From NCBI GenBank assembly GCA_030917925.1, contig JAUPTV010000149.1, positions 1 through 64,000 on the forward strand: DNA of 64,000 nucleotides, in the 5' to 3' direction. The notes beneath the pieces were generated by a model that had not been told where the DNA came from, did no database searches, and saw only the letters and a list, made by a program, of their open reading frames with translations. The DNA comes from Pseudomonadota bacterium (lineage in GTDB: Bacteria > Pseudomonadota > Gammaproteobacteria > Competibacterales > Competibacteraceae). Every line of letters begins with the position of its first letter. The stretch's first letter is position 1. Position numbers and translations under genes: made by a program. Shown here one piece after another: positions 9,715-19,800 of this stretch.

Positions 9715-10785
9715 ATGCGCATCGAAGCTGATTTAAAACTGGGCTTTAAGGATGTGCTGATCCGCCCGAAACGCTCCACGTTGCACAGTCGGGCGCAGGT
9801 GAGTCTGGAGCGAACATTCCGCCTGCGCCATACCGGACAAACCTGGACCGGCATTCCCCTGATGGCGGCGAATATGGACACGGTGGGCACCTTCGCGATG
9901 GCCACCGAATTGGCGCGTCATCAGTTAGTCACCGCCGTGCATAAACACTATGCGCTGGAGGAGTGGACTGCGTTCGTAGCGGCAGCGCGCGACGCTGGCG
10001 TTGAAAGCTTGCCACAGGTAGCAATCAGCACCGGCATCCTGGATAACGATCTCGATAAGCTGGATCAGATTCTGGAGCGCTGTCCTGAACTGTTGTTGAT
10101 TTGCCTGGATGTCGCTAACGGTTATTCAGAACAGTTCGTGGCCTGCGTGAGTCGGGTGCGAGCACGGCATCCCGATAAAATCATTATCGCCGGTAATGTG
10201 GTCACCGGCGAAATGGTTGAGGAGTTGTTGCTGGCGGGCGCGGATATTATCAAAGTCGGGATTGGCCCTGGATCGGTTTGTACGACGCGGGTGAAGACCG
10301 GCGTGGGTTATCCCCAGTTGTCGGCCATCATCGAATGCGCCGACGCCGCCCATGGTTTATCCGGGCAGATTATCTCCGACGGGGGTTGCACCTGCGCCGG
10401 TGATGTCGCCAAGGCGTTTGGGGCGGGCGCGGATTTCGTCATGCTCGGTGGAATGCTGGCCGGGCATGATGAAGGCGGGGGCACGGTCATCGAACGGGAA
10501 GGGCGCTACTTCTGTGAGTTTTATGGCATGAGTTCGCAGACGGCGATGCAGAAGTACAGCGGTGGGGTCGCTGACTACCGGGCTTCGGAGGGCAAGACCG
10601 TCGTGGTGCCCTATCGGGGACCAGTGGCCGAAACGGTCCGGGATATTCTGGGTGGTCTGCGCTCTGCATGTACCTATGTCGGAGCCGCGTGTTTAAAGGA
10701 ACTGACCAAACGCACGACCTTTGTGCGCGTGACTGAACAGGAGAATCCGGTGTTTACCGAGCGAGATCGCCATGCAAGCCCATGA
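9715..10785 (+). CDS. guaC: GMP reductase
   Basis: 356-residue IMPDH/GMPR-family barrel that reduces GMP to IMP with NADPH. The N-terminus [19 protein letters not shown] is typical of GuaC. The active-site loop is [20 protein letters not shown] with the catalytic Cys, followed by [20 protein letters not shown] and [15 protein letters not shown]. There is no CBS pair, which separates it from IMP dehydrogenase. A GGAGGGAG ribosome site precedes the ATG. The 3' end overlaps thiM by 14 bases, indicating translational coupling although the two pathways are unrelated. Confidence 0.93.
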   Translation: MRIEADLKLGFKDVLIRPKRSTLHSRAQVSLERTFRLRHTGQTWTGIPLMAANMDTVGTFAMATELARHQLVTAVHKHYALEEWTAFVAAARDAGVESLPQVAISTGILDNDLDKLDQILERCPELLLICLDVANGYSEQFVACVSRVRARHPDKIIIAGNVVTGEMVEELLLAGADIIKVGIGPGSVCTTRVKTGVGYPQLSAIIECADAAHGLSGQIISDGGCTCAGDVAKAFGAGADFVMLGGMLAGHDEGGGTVIEREGRYFCEFYGMSSQTAMQKYSGGVADYRASEGKTVVVPYRGPVAETVRDILGGLRSACTYVGAACLKELTKRTTFVRVTEQENPVFTERDRHASP

Positions 10786-11590
10786 AGTCTGGAGCCGATT
10801 GATTGCCGTGCGTGAACAAGCGCCGCTGATCCACAACATCACCAATTTTGTAGTAATGAACAATACCGCCAATGCGTTGCTGGCCATTGGCGCATCGCCG
10901 GCCATGATTCATTCCACGGACGAAGTGGAGGATTTCGTTGCGGTCAGCAAGGCGTTGGTGGTGAATATCGGGACGCTGTATTCCGACCAGGTGGCGGCGT
11001 ACAAGTTGGCGGCGGCACAGGCGAAGCGTCTGGGCGTTCCCTGGGTTTTCGATCCAGTTGGCGCGGGCGCGACCCCCTATCGGCGGGTGGTAGCTGCATC
11101 CCTCCTGCGGTTGCAACCCAGCGTGATTCGTGGCAATGGTTCGGAAATTCTCACGCTGGCGCAACAATCCGGGGCGGGGCGGGGCGTGGATAGTCTGCAT
11201 GGTTCGGAAGCGGCGCTGGAGGGCGCGCACCGACTGGCCCGAGAGGGTAGTGCGGTTGTTGCCATTACCGGCGCGGTGGATTATGTGACCGATGGGGAGC
11301 GTGTCACCGAACTTCACAACGGTCATCCACTGATGGCGCGGGTGACCGGCCTGGGTTGTTCGGCAACAGCAGTGATTGGGGCGTTTCTGGCAGTCGAGCC
11401 GGATGCCTTTGCGGCAACCGTTGCTGCTCTGGCGGTCTTTAGCGTGGCCGGGGAAGTTGCCGCGGGTTGGGCAGCGGGACCGGGCAGTTTGCAAGTGGCC
11501 CTGCTGGATGCGCTGTATACGCTGGATGAGGCGACCTTGGCGGACAGGTTGAAGGTTAAAGCGCGGTCTGAGCCATTGCTGAAATGTTAG
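10772..11590 (+). CDS. thiM: Hydroxyethylthiazole kinase ThiM
   Basis: 272-residue ribokinase-fold kinase that phosphorylates 4-methyl-5-(2-hydroxyethyl)thiazole for thiamine salvage. Motifs: [20 protein letters not shown] near the N-terminus, [30 protein letters not shown] and the C-terminal [20 protein letters not shown] (ATP/anion-hole region). Its start lies inside the end of guaC, so it is probably expressed from that transcript. No other thi genes are in the window and no TPP riboswitch is evident. Confidence 0.93.
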   Translation: MQAHEVWSRLIAVREQAPLIHNITNFVVMNNTANALLAIGASPAMIHSTDEVEDFVAVSKALVVNIGTLYSDQVAAYKLAAAQAKRLGVPWVFDPVGAGATPYRRVVAASLLRLQPSVIRGNGSEILTLAQQSGAGRGVDSLHGSEAALEGAHRLAREGSAVVAITGAVDYVTDGERVTELHNGHPLMARVTGLGCSATAVIGAFLAVEPDAFAATVAALAVFSVAGEVAAGWAAGPGSLQVALLDALYTLDEATLADRLKVKARSEPLLKC

Positions 11591-11591
11591 A

Positions 11592-11614
11592 CCCTTTGAT
11601 TGATTATCAAAGGG
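11592..11614. terminator. Perfect 9-bp hairpin after thiM
   Basis: CCCTTTGAT and ATCAAAGGG flank a 5-nt loop immediately after the thiM stop codon. There is no T-run, so it may work as a factor-assisted terminator or mRNA-stabilising stem rather than a classical intrinsic terminator. Confidence 0.35.
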
Positions 11615-11663
11615 AAAGCGCTATCGACAGGCGCAAAACCACTCCGCTAGAGGACACTACACG

Positions 11664-11882
11664 ATGACCGCACTCCTGCAACTCACTGACCAAATCGAGG
11701 CCAGGATCAACGAACTTTACGATCAGGAAGAAGATTTTGAGAATCTGGTTCAAAACGGCTCGCGTGAGGAGGCGCTGAAAGCCGGGATCGACTTGGCGGT
11801 GGTGAAAGCCGGGCTACGGGAGCTAAATCGGGTGGCGGATTGGGTCTTCCGCCTCCAACATGGTCCGGAAACGGCGCTTTGA
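11664..11882 (+). CDS. Small hypothetical protein, helical
   Basis: 72-residue protein starting MTALLQLTDQIEARINELYD. It is rich in charged and Leu/Ala residues and predicted mostly alpha-helical, with no membrane segment. A ribosome site is plausible (AGAGGACACTACACG before ATG). I do not recognise the family. It sits alone after guaC-thiM and is convergent with the minus-strand gene at 11904. Codon use looks like the neighbours, supporting a real gene. Confidence 0.55.
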   Translation: MTALLQLTDQIEARINELYDQEEDFENLVQNGSREEALKAGIDLAVVKAGLRELNRVADWVFRLQHGPETAL

Positions 11883-11903
11883 CCATCCCTGCCGTCATTC
11901 ACT

Positions 11904-12278
11904 TCAGATCAGTTTCAACAAAATCACCCGCGAAATAGTTGCTTGATCACGCCCGGAACCGGTGAGGTAAGGTACGCAATCAGCGGGTTCAGTAAATGAA
12001 TCAGTGATTTGGAACCATCCTTGGTAAATCCAACGATTTGCGGCTTGCTTGATGAATATCGGAATCGGTGCGGTCTGCCGAGCGAGTAAATCCCCAGCCT
12101 GGCGGACACCAGGGCCGCTGCCGCATAGAATCTCAGTGGGCGCACGAGGATTGAGTTGTGCATCAAGGCAGGCGGCTACAACAATGCCGTCTTTGCGGGG
12201 CAGATAGCTTTGCAGGCTACCGCCGCATTCGGCGTGGATTACTTGGCGTGTGTAGGCAAATCCGAGGATAAAAGTCAT
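11904..12278 (-). CDS. Hypothetical protein, possibly SRA-like/McrA N-terminal-related
   Basis: About 124 residues starting MTFILGFAYTRQVIHAECGG. The pattern Y-T-R-x-x-I-H-x-x-x-G-G, followed by YLPRKDGIVVA, ILCGSGP, IPIFIKQAANRWIYQGWFQI, resembles the N-terminal SRA-like module of some restriction proteins, but I cannot confirm this by eye. The start is set by an ATGA overlap with the upstream gene, so the two are probably translated together. No nuclease motif is present in this short protein. Confidence 0.5.
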   Translation of the reverse strand: MTFILGFAYTRQVIHAECGGSLQSYLPRKDGIVVAACLDAQLNPRAPTEILCGSGPGVRQAGDLLARQTAPIPIFIKQAANRWIYQGWFQITDSFTEPADCVPYLTGSGRDQATISRVILLKLI

Positions 12279-12562
12279 TGCGCAGTCTGCCATTGCTTAA
12301 CCAAAGCCAGCACATACGAGGCATTAAAGGATAGATCGGCGTAGTCGCTCTTACGAAATGAACCCGTTTCCGTCAATTCATCTAACAAAGCTTTTATTTG
12401 ATCGTATCGTTCGCGGCGAGGTGCACGCGATGAAACTGGGATAAATTCCAGATCATCGCCGATGAGGTTGATATAAAAGGTTTTTTTTCGCCAGATCGTT
12501 TGCAAAGGTTCGCCTTTTAGCGCTCTGGCAAAAACCATAAGGGTTTCGATGTCAGGAATCAT
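12275..12562 (-). CDS. Hypothetical protein paired with the SRA-like gene
   Basis: 95-residue protein starting MIPDIETLMVFARALKGEPL. Its end overlaps the next gene by ATGA, implying translational coupling. It shows alternating helix and strand with no recognisable motif or membrane segment. It may be the partner of the downstream protein in a small defence or regulatory pair; this is inferred from coupling only. Confidence 0.5.
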   Translation of the reverse strand: MIPDIETLMVFARALKGEPLQTIWRKKTFYINLIGDDLEFIPVSSRAPRRERYDQIKALLDELTETGSFRKSDYADLSFNASYVLALVKQWQTAQ

Positions 12563-12584
12563 ACAGCACCAACCATCTGATTAA

Positions 12585-13049
12585 TCAGGTAATGTAGTCT
12601 CTTTTAGTGACCATCATAGTGGTCTGGTATTCGATGACCCGTTGATTCCGCTGGTTGTAGGCTTTGTTCTTGTAGATGAACAAGAACTTCTCCGGGTGTT
12701 TCGTTGGGCGCAGCTCAACGACTTCCGCATCCGCCTTGAGGGTATCCCCAAAGAGCACGGGAGAGGTGATCTTCATCTGGTCCACGCCGAGGTAAGCGTA
12801 GATTTCATAGCCGTCCTGGGCCAGCAGTTCAGCGATAGTGTCCGCATGATGGACCAGACCGTCCGCGACGGCAAAAATGATGGGACCGGCTAATGAGCGT
12901 TCCTTGAACCAAGTGCCTTTAGCGTACTCAGCGTTGCTATGCACCGCCATATTGAACCAGGTGAGTTGATGCAGGATGGAGAAATCGCCCACATCCAGTG
13001 TGCGGCATACCCGACAAGGAATTTTGGTGCCTGGAGTGACTTTATTCAT
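12585..13049 (-). CDS. MaoC-like hotdog-fold dehydratase family protein
   Basis: 154-residue single hotdog domain. The segment FSILHQLTWFNMAVHSNAEY followed by GPIIFAVADGLVHHAD resembles MaoC/FAS1-dehydratase family proteins, where a hydration motif and hotdog helix follow a short N-terminal strand; IYAYLGVDQMKITSPVLFGD and DTLKADAEVVELRPTKHPEK are the typical strands near the end. These proteins usually hydrate enoyl-CoA, for example toward 3-hydroxyacyl-CoA for PHA. The substrate is not predictable here, and no other beta-oxidation gene is adjacent. Confidence 0.75.
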   Translation of the reverse strand: MNKVTPGTKIPCRVCRTLDVGDFSILHQLTWFNMAVHSNAEYAKGTWFKERSLAGPIIFAVADGLVHHADTIAELLAQDGYEIYAYLGVDQMKITSPVLFGDTLKADAEVVELRPTKHPEKFLFIYKNKAYNQRNQRVIEYQTTMMVTKRDYIT

Positions 13050-13071
13050 ATATCCCTCTTTCAGTACCTAT

Positions 13072-13455
13072 TCATCGTGATTTAAAAACGCCCATTGCCA
13101 AACACCACCAACCCGCCAGTAATAGCGCCCCGCCGATAGGGGTGATCGCACCCAGCCATTTCACGCTGGTCATACTCAACATATACAGGCTACCCGAGAA
13201 CAACAGGGTTCCCACGACTAATAACCCGCCACCGACATTGATCAACTTGCTTTGCCACTGGGTACTCGCCCAACTAACACCCAGCAGCGCTAGTGCATGG
13301 TACATCTGGTAGCGCACACCAATTTCAAAGACGGCCAGCATTTCGGCATTGAGGTGATTTTTGAGGCCATGCGCACCAAAAGCGCCCGCCGCCACGGCAA
13401 TAAAAGCTGAACAGGCCGCTAGAATAAAAAATACTCGGGACATCGAGTTTTGCAC
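13072..13455 (-). CDS. DUF423 family membrane protein (YgdD-like)
   Basis: 127 residues with four hydrophobic segments: FFILAACSAFIAVAAGAFGA, the region around YHALALLGVSWAS, LINVGGGLLVVGTLLFSGSL and ITPIGGALLLAGWWCLAMGV. The AFGAHGLKNHL motif after the first helix and the RYQMYHALALL motif are characteristic of DUF423 inner-membrane proteins, whose function is unknown. It sits 9 bases downstream of the MOSC gene and may be co-transcribed with it. Confidence 0.88.
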   Translation of the reverse strand: MQNSMSRVFFILAACSAFIAVAAGAFGAHGLKNHLNAEMLAVFEIGVRYQMYHALALLGVSWASTQWQSKLINVGGGLLVVGTLLFSGSLYMLSMTSVKWLGAITPIGGALLLAGWWCLAMGVFKSR

Positions 13456-13464
13456 CGCGAATTC

Positions 13465-14040
13465 TCACCGATTTTTCAGCGTGGCCGTCTTAAAGAGATC
13501 AGTCATCAGCACTTGGCGTAAACCCGGTTTCAATTCAAAGGTTTGACCCGCAGCAAGACTACCGACCACATCAACCGCTAAATAAAACCCGCAACGGCCG
13601 GTTTGAACCATGGTCTTCGCAGCATAGCGATCACCCATGATGGAATTCAATTTGTAGCAGGGTTCACGCGGCTGCGTAACGCGCAAAACGCAATTTGGAA
13701 AGTGTAGTTCATCGCCTACAAATAAGGCTTCTTCGAGCAAACCCGACAAGGTTAGATTTTCACCGAAGCTTCCATAGGGTAAATTGGGCGATAATCCCCG
13801 TGATCTTCTTTGTTCCTGCCAGAATGCATAGTGTTCAGAGGGATAGGCATACACGGCTTTTGCAAGACCACCGTGTACGGTTAAATCCGCTTGCTCATCA
13901 CCGTCAATGCCCATTTTATGGACACTAACTACGCCTTCGACGGCCTGTTTTTTAATACCGCTCATAACACGCTTATTGTTAATTTGCAGCGGCTGAACAG
14001 TACCGGTTTGTATACTTAAAATTTTGTAATTTTGGCTCAT
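13465..14040 (-). CDS. MOSC domain-containing protein (YiiM-like)
   Basis: About 191 residues. The MOSC core shows GIDGDEQADLTVHGGLAKAV, YPSEHYAFW, PYGSFGENLTLSGLLEEALF and LRVTQPREPCYKLN, including the conserved Cys that binds molybdenum cofactor sulfur in this superfamily. YiiM-type proteins detoxify N-hydroxylated bases with Moco; that role is from the family, not shown here. I prefer the ATG at 14040 (MSQNYKILSIQTGTV); an in-frame ATG at 14070 adds a hydrophobic decapeptide. Neither has a clear ribosome site. Confidence 0.87.
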   Translation of the reverse strand: MSQNYKILSIQTGTVQPLQINNKRVMSGIKKQAVEGVVSVHKMGIDGDEQADLTVHGGLAKAVYAYPSEHYAFWQEQRRSRGLSPNLPYGSFGENLTLSGLLEEALFVGDELHFPNCVLRVTQPREPCYKLNSIMGDRYAAKTMVQTGRCGFYLAVDVVGSLAAGQTFELKPGLRQVLMTDLFKTATLKNR

Positions 14041-14111
14041 AAAAATAATATAGACTACTAATGTTAGCAAGAATAATATGCGGATAATGAGTATTAAAAA
14101 TATCTATGCCA

Positions 14112-14567
14112 TTAGAAAATATCGAGAAGCTCCCATTTGTTTAGCCATTGTTCTAATCGGCTTTCTTCGATGGCGTGGTGGCTAGAATTATCATTTTCTG
14201 CACGGTGTCCGTCGTGCTTTTGTAGGTATTTTTTGTGTGCTTCATGAATATCGTTACGAATCCATCTATCAGGCACAATCCAGTATTTAGGCGGTCCGCT
14301 AAAATCTACGAACACCCAATAACTGTTTATGTTAGTTAAATTTGATGGCACATTGGCGGGTTGGGCTTCATCGGTGGTTGTGTGCCAACGCCCCTTTTGT
14401 TTGGTCTTAATTCGGAGTTCAACTGTACGGTCGTTGCTCGAATTGGTCACGAGTAAATAAGTTTTTCGTGTTCCATATGAACTAGAAGTAACAGAGACTG
14501 CGCCTCGTCTCAGCAATTCTGCTTCAACATGCTGTCGGCCTTGGCGATTAAGTTCGTGGCTGTTCAT
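14112..14567 (-). CDS. Hypothetical protein, possible PD-(D/E)XK nuclease-like fold
   Basis: 151 residues starting MNSHELNRQGRQHVEAELLR. The order of an N-terminal helix, then TYLLVTNSSNDRTVELRIKT with E-x-x-x-K spacing, then YWVFVDFSGPPKYWIVPDRW resembles small PD-(D/E)XK or DUF4365-like endonuclease domains, but the catalytic Asp is not certain. The C-terminus is charged. It lies 9 bases from the upstream 90-residue gene, so the two probably form an operon. Function unknown. Confidence 0.5.
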   Translation of the reverse strand: MNSHELNRQGRQHVEAELLRRGAVSVTSSSYGTRKTYLLVTNSSNDRTVELRIKTKQKGRWHTTTDEAQPANVPSNLTNINSYWVFVDFSGPPKYWIVPDRWIRNDIHEAHKKYLQKHDGHRAENDNSSHHAIEESRLEQWLNKWELLDIF

Positions 14568-14576
14568 AGAAGCAAA

Positions 14577-14849
14577 CTAACCTGTTTTTCTAACAAGGTA
14601 CAAGCCTCGTTTAATTTTTTCAAAAATCGGTTCACCTTCACCGTGCAGCACACAAAAACATGAACCTTTATTTGTATGGTTAATACAATGATCTGATGGA
14701 TAAATAAACTGGGAATCATGCGTTAAATTTGGAGTATTAAAGGTAATTTTAGCGATTTCATGCGTTCTTAATTGCCTACCTTGATAAGGCTCCATTGCCA
14801 CCTTTAGATCGTTATGAAATCTGCTTACGGTTTTTGTCCATCCGTTCAT
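14577..14849 (-). CDS. Small hypothetical protein with PSDH-N-NKGSCFC motif
   Basis: 90 residues. A helical N-terminus (FHNDLKVAMEPYQGRQLRTH) is followed by IYPSDHCINHTNKGSCFCVL and a C-terminal strand region EPIFEKIKRGLYLVRKTG. The His/Cys-rich middle suggests metal or nucleic acid binding. Similar small proteins occur next to restriction-type genes, but I cannot name the family with confidence. The start overlaps the Uma2 gene end by 4 bases and the stop is 9 bases from the next gene, so three genes look co-transcribed. Confidence 0.55.
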   Translation of the reverse strand: MNGWTKTVSRFHNDLKVAMEPYQGRQLRTHEIAKITFNTPNLTHDSQFIYPSDHCINHTNKGSCFCVLHGEGEPIFEKIKRGLYLVRKTG

Positions 14850-15322
14850 TTAGTAATCTCCAAAGGAAAATCGGGGAACAGAGTTGAATGTTCCTTTTGA
14901 CTATCGCGACTAAAAAATGTGATCCGTCCTTCAGGATCGCAAAGCCAGACTTCCAGTGCGCCTTGCTCAAAATAAAGTTGCCGCTTGGTCCGCATTTCCC
15001 GTCCGATGTTGGCGGAGGACAGCACTTCAACACACACTTCCGGCGCGATGGAACATTCAGTTTCTGACCAAATCGTCGCTACCCGTTCCGGCGATGCCCA
15101 TGCGACATCAGCGACTTTAGTGCCTTTACGGGTCGCAATAGCGCATTCCACTATCGCTTTCCCGGTTGGAGCGAGCGTCTGCAACCGATAAGCCATGTCA
15201 CCTTGATAAATTGAATGGTAGACCTTGGTGGGTGCCATAATAATTTTCCCGGTTTCATCCAGTTCAATCTTGAAGGGCAGATTCTGCAACGCCGGGTGTT
15301 CACACACTTCTAGCCAGTTCAT
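14846..15322 (-). CDS. Uma2 family (DUF820) PD-(D/E)XK-like protein
   Basis: About 158 residues. Uma2 signatures are [34 protein letters not shown] (putative catalytic Asp), [14 protein letters not shown] (E-V-x-S) and the Y/W-rich [19 protein letters not shown]. The family has a PD-(D/E)XK nuclease fold and no settled function; copies are often mobile. I prefer the ATG at 15322 (MNWLEVCEH); an in-frame start at 15340 adds six residues. Confidence 0.85.
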   Translation of the reverse strand: MNWLEVCEHPALQNLPFKIELDETGKIIMAPTKVYHSIYQGDMAYRLQTLAPTGKAIVECAIATRKGTKVADVAWASPERVATIWSETECSIAPEVCVEVLSSANIGREMRTKRQLYFEQGALEVWLCDPEGRITFFSRDSQKEHSTLFPDFPLEITK

Positions 15323-15355
15323 AACGTTGCCTTTATTCATAATGTTAGCGCAAAA

Positions 15356-15382
15356 CCTCCCATCTTTAAAAAAGAGGGGAGG
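15356..15382 (-). terminator. Intrinsic terminator after gltBD
   Basis: On the minus strand CCTCCC pairs with GGGAGG around an A/T-rich loop with partial inner pairing, followed by TTTTG. It lies 13 bases past the gltD stop and should end the gltB-gltD transcript. Confidence 0.55.
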
Positions 15383-15394
15383 GGTGATTAGGTA

Positions 15395-16834
15395 TTACAC
15401 CGGTAATTCCGAATGGCCCATCAGGAACTCATCGACCGCATGGGCGCATTGCCGACCCTCGCGAATGGCCCAGACGATCAGTGATTGGCCCCGACGCATG
15501 TCGCCCGCCGTGAAAACCTTGTTGAGAGAAGTCTGGTAATCCTGGGTATCGGCGCGAATGTTGCCGCGTTCGTCCAGAGCGACGCCCAGTTCCTGCAACA
15601 GACCTTCGTGAATCGGGTGGACAAAGCCCATCGCCAGCAGGACCAGTTCGGCGGGAAGTTCCCACTCACTGTCGGGGACCTCAACCATAGTCTGTCGGCC
15701 ATTGACTGCACGCCATTCCAGTCGGGCAATCCGAAGGGCGGTTAATCGGCCCTCAGTGCCCACAAACGCCTTGGTCGTCACCGACCAGTCACGCTCACAG
15801 CCTTCTTCATGCGACGTTGAAGTGCGCAGTTTCAGCGGCCAGTTGGGCCAGGTCAGCAACTTGTTTTCATCGGCGGGTGGCTTGGGCATGATTTCCAGTT
15901 GCGTGACCGAACGTGCCCCTTGCCGAACCGAGGTGCCTACACAGTCGGAACCGGTATCGCCGCCGCCGATGACCACGACGTGCTTGTCGGTGGCGAGAAT
16001 GTCCTGTTCAGCCGGAATTTTCTGGCCCGCGATGCGCCGGTTTTGCTGCGTCAAAAACTCCATCGCGTAATGGACGCCCTGGAGTTCCCGTCCCGGCGCG
16101 GGCAAATCGCGGGGCTGTTCGGAACCGCCCGCCAGCACCACAGCATCGAATTCCGCCAGCAATCGCCGCGCCGGAATATCCGTGCCGACATGGCTGTTGG
16201 GACGGAATTCCACGCCTTCCGCCTGCATCTGCGCCAGTCGCCGGTCAATCAGCGAAGTCTCCAACTTGAAGTCGGGAATGCCGTAGCGCAACAGGCCGCC
16301 AATCCGGTCATTCTTCTCGAAGACCACAACCCAGTGACCCGCCCGCGCCAATTGTTGCGCACAGGCCAGCCCGGCCGGACCCGAACCGACGATGGCGACC
16401 CGTTTACCGGTGCGGCGGGCCGCGATCTGCGGCATGACCCAGCCTTCCGCCCAGCCCTTGTCAATAATGGCGCACTCAATGTCCTTGATCGTCACCGATT
16501 CGTCATTGAAATTGAGTGTGCAGGCGGCTTCGCACGGTGCGGGACAAATCCGCCCGGTGAATTCCGGGAAGTTGTTAGTGGAATGCAATACTTCCAGCGC
16601 CTCTCGCCAGTTGCCCCGATACACCAGATCATTCCAGTCGGGAATGATGTTATGCACCGGACAGCCGCGATGGCAGTAGGGGATGCCGCAATCCATGCAG
16701 CGGGCGGCCTGTTCACGAACGCCCGGTTCCGGTAGGGGAACCACGAAATCGCGAAAGTGCTTAACCCGCTCTTCAATCGGCGCGTAGCCGTGATCATGGC
16801 GGGTGATTTCCAGAAAACCAGTGGGCTTACCCAT
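15395..16834 (-). CDS. gltD: Glutamate synthase (NADPH) small subunit
   Basis: 479-residue beta subunit that passes electrons from NADPH through FAD and Fe-S clusters to the large subunit. The N-terminal Cys-rich cluster region is [20 protein letters not shown] with a second set at [15 protein letters not shown]-binding GXGXXG is [20 protein letters not shown] and the NADPH-binding site is [18 protein letters not shown]. It starts 23 bases after the gltB stop, in the order gltB-gltD found in many proteobacteria. Length is normal. Confidence 0.96.
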   Translation of the reverse strand: MGKPTGFLEITRHDHGYAPIEERVKHFRDFVVPLPEPGVREQAARCMDCGIPYCHRGCPVHNIIPDWNDLVYRGNWREALEVLHSTNNFPEFTGRICPAPCEAACTLNFNDESVTIKDIECAIIDKGWAEGWVMPQIAARRTGKRVAIVGSGPAGLACAQQLARAGHWVVVFEKNDRIGGLLRYGIPDFKLETSLIDRRLAQMQAEGVEFRPNSHVGTDIPARRLLAEFDAVVLAGGSEQPRDLPAPGRELQGVHYAMEFLTQQNRRIAGQKIPAEQDILATDKHVVVIGGGDTGSDCVGTSVRQGARSVTQLEIMPKPPADENKLLTWPNWPLKLRTSTSHEEGCERDWSVTTKAFVGTEGRLTALRIARLEWRAVNGRQTMVEVPDSEWELPAELVLLAMGFVHPIHEGLLQELGVALDERGNIRADTQDYQTSLNKVFTAGDMRRGQSLIVWAIREGRQCAHAVDEFLMGHSELPV

Positions 16835-16857
16835 AACTCTTTAACCTTTAACCTTAA

Positions 16858-19800
16858 TTACGCCGCAACACTGGCTTGTTCAGCCGGAATGATGCACGCC
16901 TTGGCCTGTTGTTGCCGCAGATCCTGAAGGGCGCGTCGGTAATCAAGCGGCATGACTTTGACAAATTTTGGCAGCAGTTCGCGCCAGTGCTCCAGCACCC
17001 GTTTGGCGAGTTCGCTACCCGTGTAGACCGCATGGCGGGCGACCAGTATCTGGAGCCGTTGGGCGTCGTACCTTAAGCCGGCTTCAGGCAGTTCGGCGTT
17101 CGCCAGACCGCTCCAGTCATCGTGCAGGACGTGGACCTTCAGGGTGTCTTCCTGATCGCTCAACGCTTCCAGAGCGACCATCGCCTTATTCGCACGGAGG
17201 GCGAAATGGCCATCTTCATCCAATACATAGGCCACACCGCCGCTCATCCCCGCCGCGAAGTTGCGGCCCGTTGCGCCCAGTACGACCACCACGCCACCGG
17301 TCATGTATTCGCAGCCGTGATCGCCAGTGCCTTCGACGACTGCCAAGGCTCCGGAGTTGCGAACGCCAAAGCGTTCTCCGGCGACGCCACGGAAGTAGCA
17401 TTCGCCGGCAATGGCACCATACAGCACGGTGTTGCCGACAATGATATTCTCTTCGGCGCACAGGCGACTGACCGGGGAAGGGGTAATAATGATGCGACCG
17501 CCGGAAAGACCTTTGCCAACATAGTCATTGGCCTGGCCAGTCAAATCGAGCGTCACGCCCCGGGCCAGGAACGCGCCGAAGCTTTGCCCAGCGGTCCCGG
17601 TCAGATGGATATGAATCGTGTCGTCGGGTAACCCGGCATGGCCGTAACGCCGGGCTACCTGGCCGGATAGCATCGCGCCGGTGGTACGGTCGGTGTTGCA
17701 AATGGGCGTCTCGATCCGCACCGCCTGACCGGCATCCAGCGCGGGCCGGGCCTGGTCAATGAGTTGGTGATCCAGCGCACCGTCCAAACCGTGGTTCTGC
17801 TCTTCGCAGTGGTAGACCGCAACGCCGGGATCAGCCGGTGGGGTGGCCAACAGGCGACTGAAGTCGAGTCCACGGGCTTTCCAGTGGTGAATGGCGCGGC
17901 GCATATCCAGCTTGTCAGTACGGCCAATCATTTCATCAAAGGTGCGGAAGCCGAGTTGCGCCATCAGTTCCCGGACTTCCTCAATCAGGAAAGTGAAGAA
18001 GTTGATGACGTGGGCCGGTTGGCCGGGAAACCGCTTGCGCAGTTCCTCATCCTGGGTGGCGACGCCGACCGGGCAGGTGTTGAGGTGGCATTTGCGCATC
18101 ATGATGCAACCAGCGGCGATCAACGCCCCGGTGCCGAAGCCGAACTCGTCGGCCCCCAGCAACGCGCCAATGATGATGTCGCGGCCGGTCCGTAACCCAC
18201 CGTCCACCTGAACCGCAATGCGGCCCCGCAATAAATTACGCACCAGCGTCTGATGCGTTTCCGCCAGACCAATTTCCCAGGGCGAACCGGCGTTCTGGAT
18301 CGAAGTGATCGGGCTGGCACCGGTGCCGCCATCTTCGCCGGAAATGGTGACGTGATCGGCATGTGCTTTGGCGACGCCAGCGGCGACCGTGCCCACCCCG
18401 ATTTCCGAAACCAGTTTGACGCTGATCAGGGCTTTGGGATTGACGTTCTTCAGGTCGAAAATCAGTTGCGCCAGGTCTTCAATGGAGTAAATGTCATGAT
18501 GTGGTGGTGGGGAAATCAGGCCAACACCCGGAGTGGAATGGCGGACCTTGGCGATCCAGTCGTTGACCTTGTGACCGGGCAACTGGCCACCTTCGCCGGG
18601 CTTGGCACCCTGAGCCATCTTGATTTGCAGGATATCGGCGTTCACCAGATATTCCGCGGTCACGCCGAACCGGCCCGATGCGACCTGCTTGATCGCGGAA
18701 CGGGTGGAGTCGCCATTGTCCAGTGGCGTATAACGCACCGGGTCTTCGCCGCCTTCGCCGGTGTTGGATTTGGCACCCATCCGGTTCATGGCGATGGCCA
18801 GCGTGGTGTGCGCTTCCCAGGAGATCGAGCCAAAGGACATCGCGCCGGTGGCCAGGCGCCGCACGATGTCGCTGGCGGGTTCCACTTCATCGAGCGACAA
18901 CGGGTCATTCGCGAAGCGGAACTCAAACAGGCCGCGCAGATTGCGCAGATGATCGCGCTGGTCGTTCATGGTCCGGCTGTAGACCTTGAACTGTTCGTAG
19001 TCGCCGGAACGGACCGCGTGTTGCAGCAGGGCAATGGTTTCCGGGGTCCAGGCGTGTTCTTCGCCGCGCAGCCGGTAAGCCAGTTCGCCGCCGACATCCA
19101 GGTGATGGCGATAGATGGGCGCATCGCCGAACGCCTGCCGGTGGCGGCGCACCGTTTCCTGGGCGACTTCACCCAGACCGATGCCTTCGATGACGCCTTG
19201 CGTCCCGGTGAAATAGTGGTCGATAAACTCACTGGCCAAGCCAACTGCTTCAAAAATCTGGGCGCCACAGTAGGACTGATAGGTGGAGATGCCCATCTTG
19301 GACATCACTTTCAAAATGCCCTTGGAAATCGCCTTGGTGTAGTGTTCGTGAGCCTCGACCTCGGTCATCCGGGGCGTCAGGTGCGGCAGACTGGATGAAA
19401 TCGTGTCGAAGGCCAGCCATGGATTGATGGCTTCCGCGCCGTAACCGGCCAGCAGGCAGAAGTCGTGAACCCGCTTGGCTTCGCCGGTTTCCACGACCAG
19501 CCCGACTTCAGTGCGCAGACCGGTGCGGATGAGATGGTGGTGAACGGCAGCCGTGGCGAGCAGGGCGGGAATGGCGATATGGTCAGCGTCCATCGCCCGG
19601 TCGGAAAGAATCAGGATATTTTCGCCTTGCCGCACCACGTCGGCGGCTTCGCGGCATAAATCTTCCAGGGCGCGGGCCATACCTTCCGCGCCGCGTTCGA
19701 CCGGGTAACAGATACTCAGCGTGGCGGTGCGGAAGGCGCGGTCGACGTGGTATTCAATCCGGCGGATGCGCTCCAGGTCGATATTGTCGAGAATGGGGCG

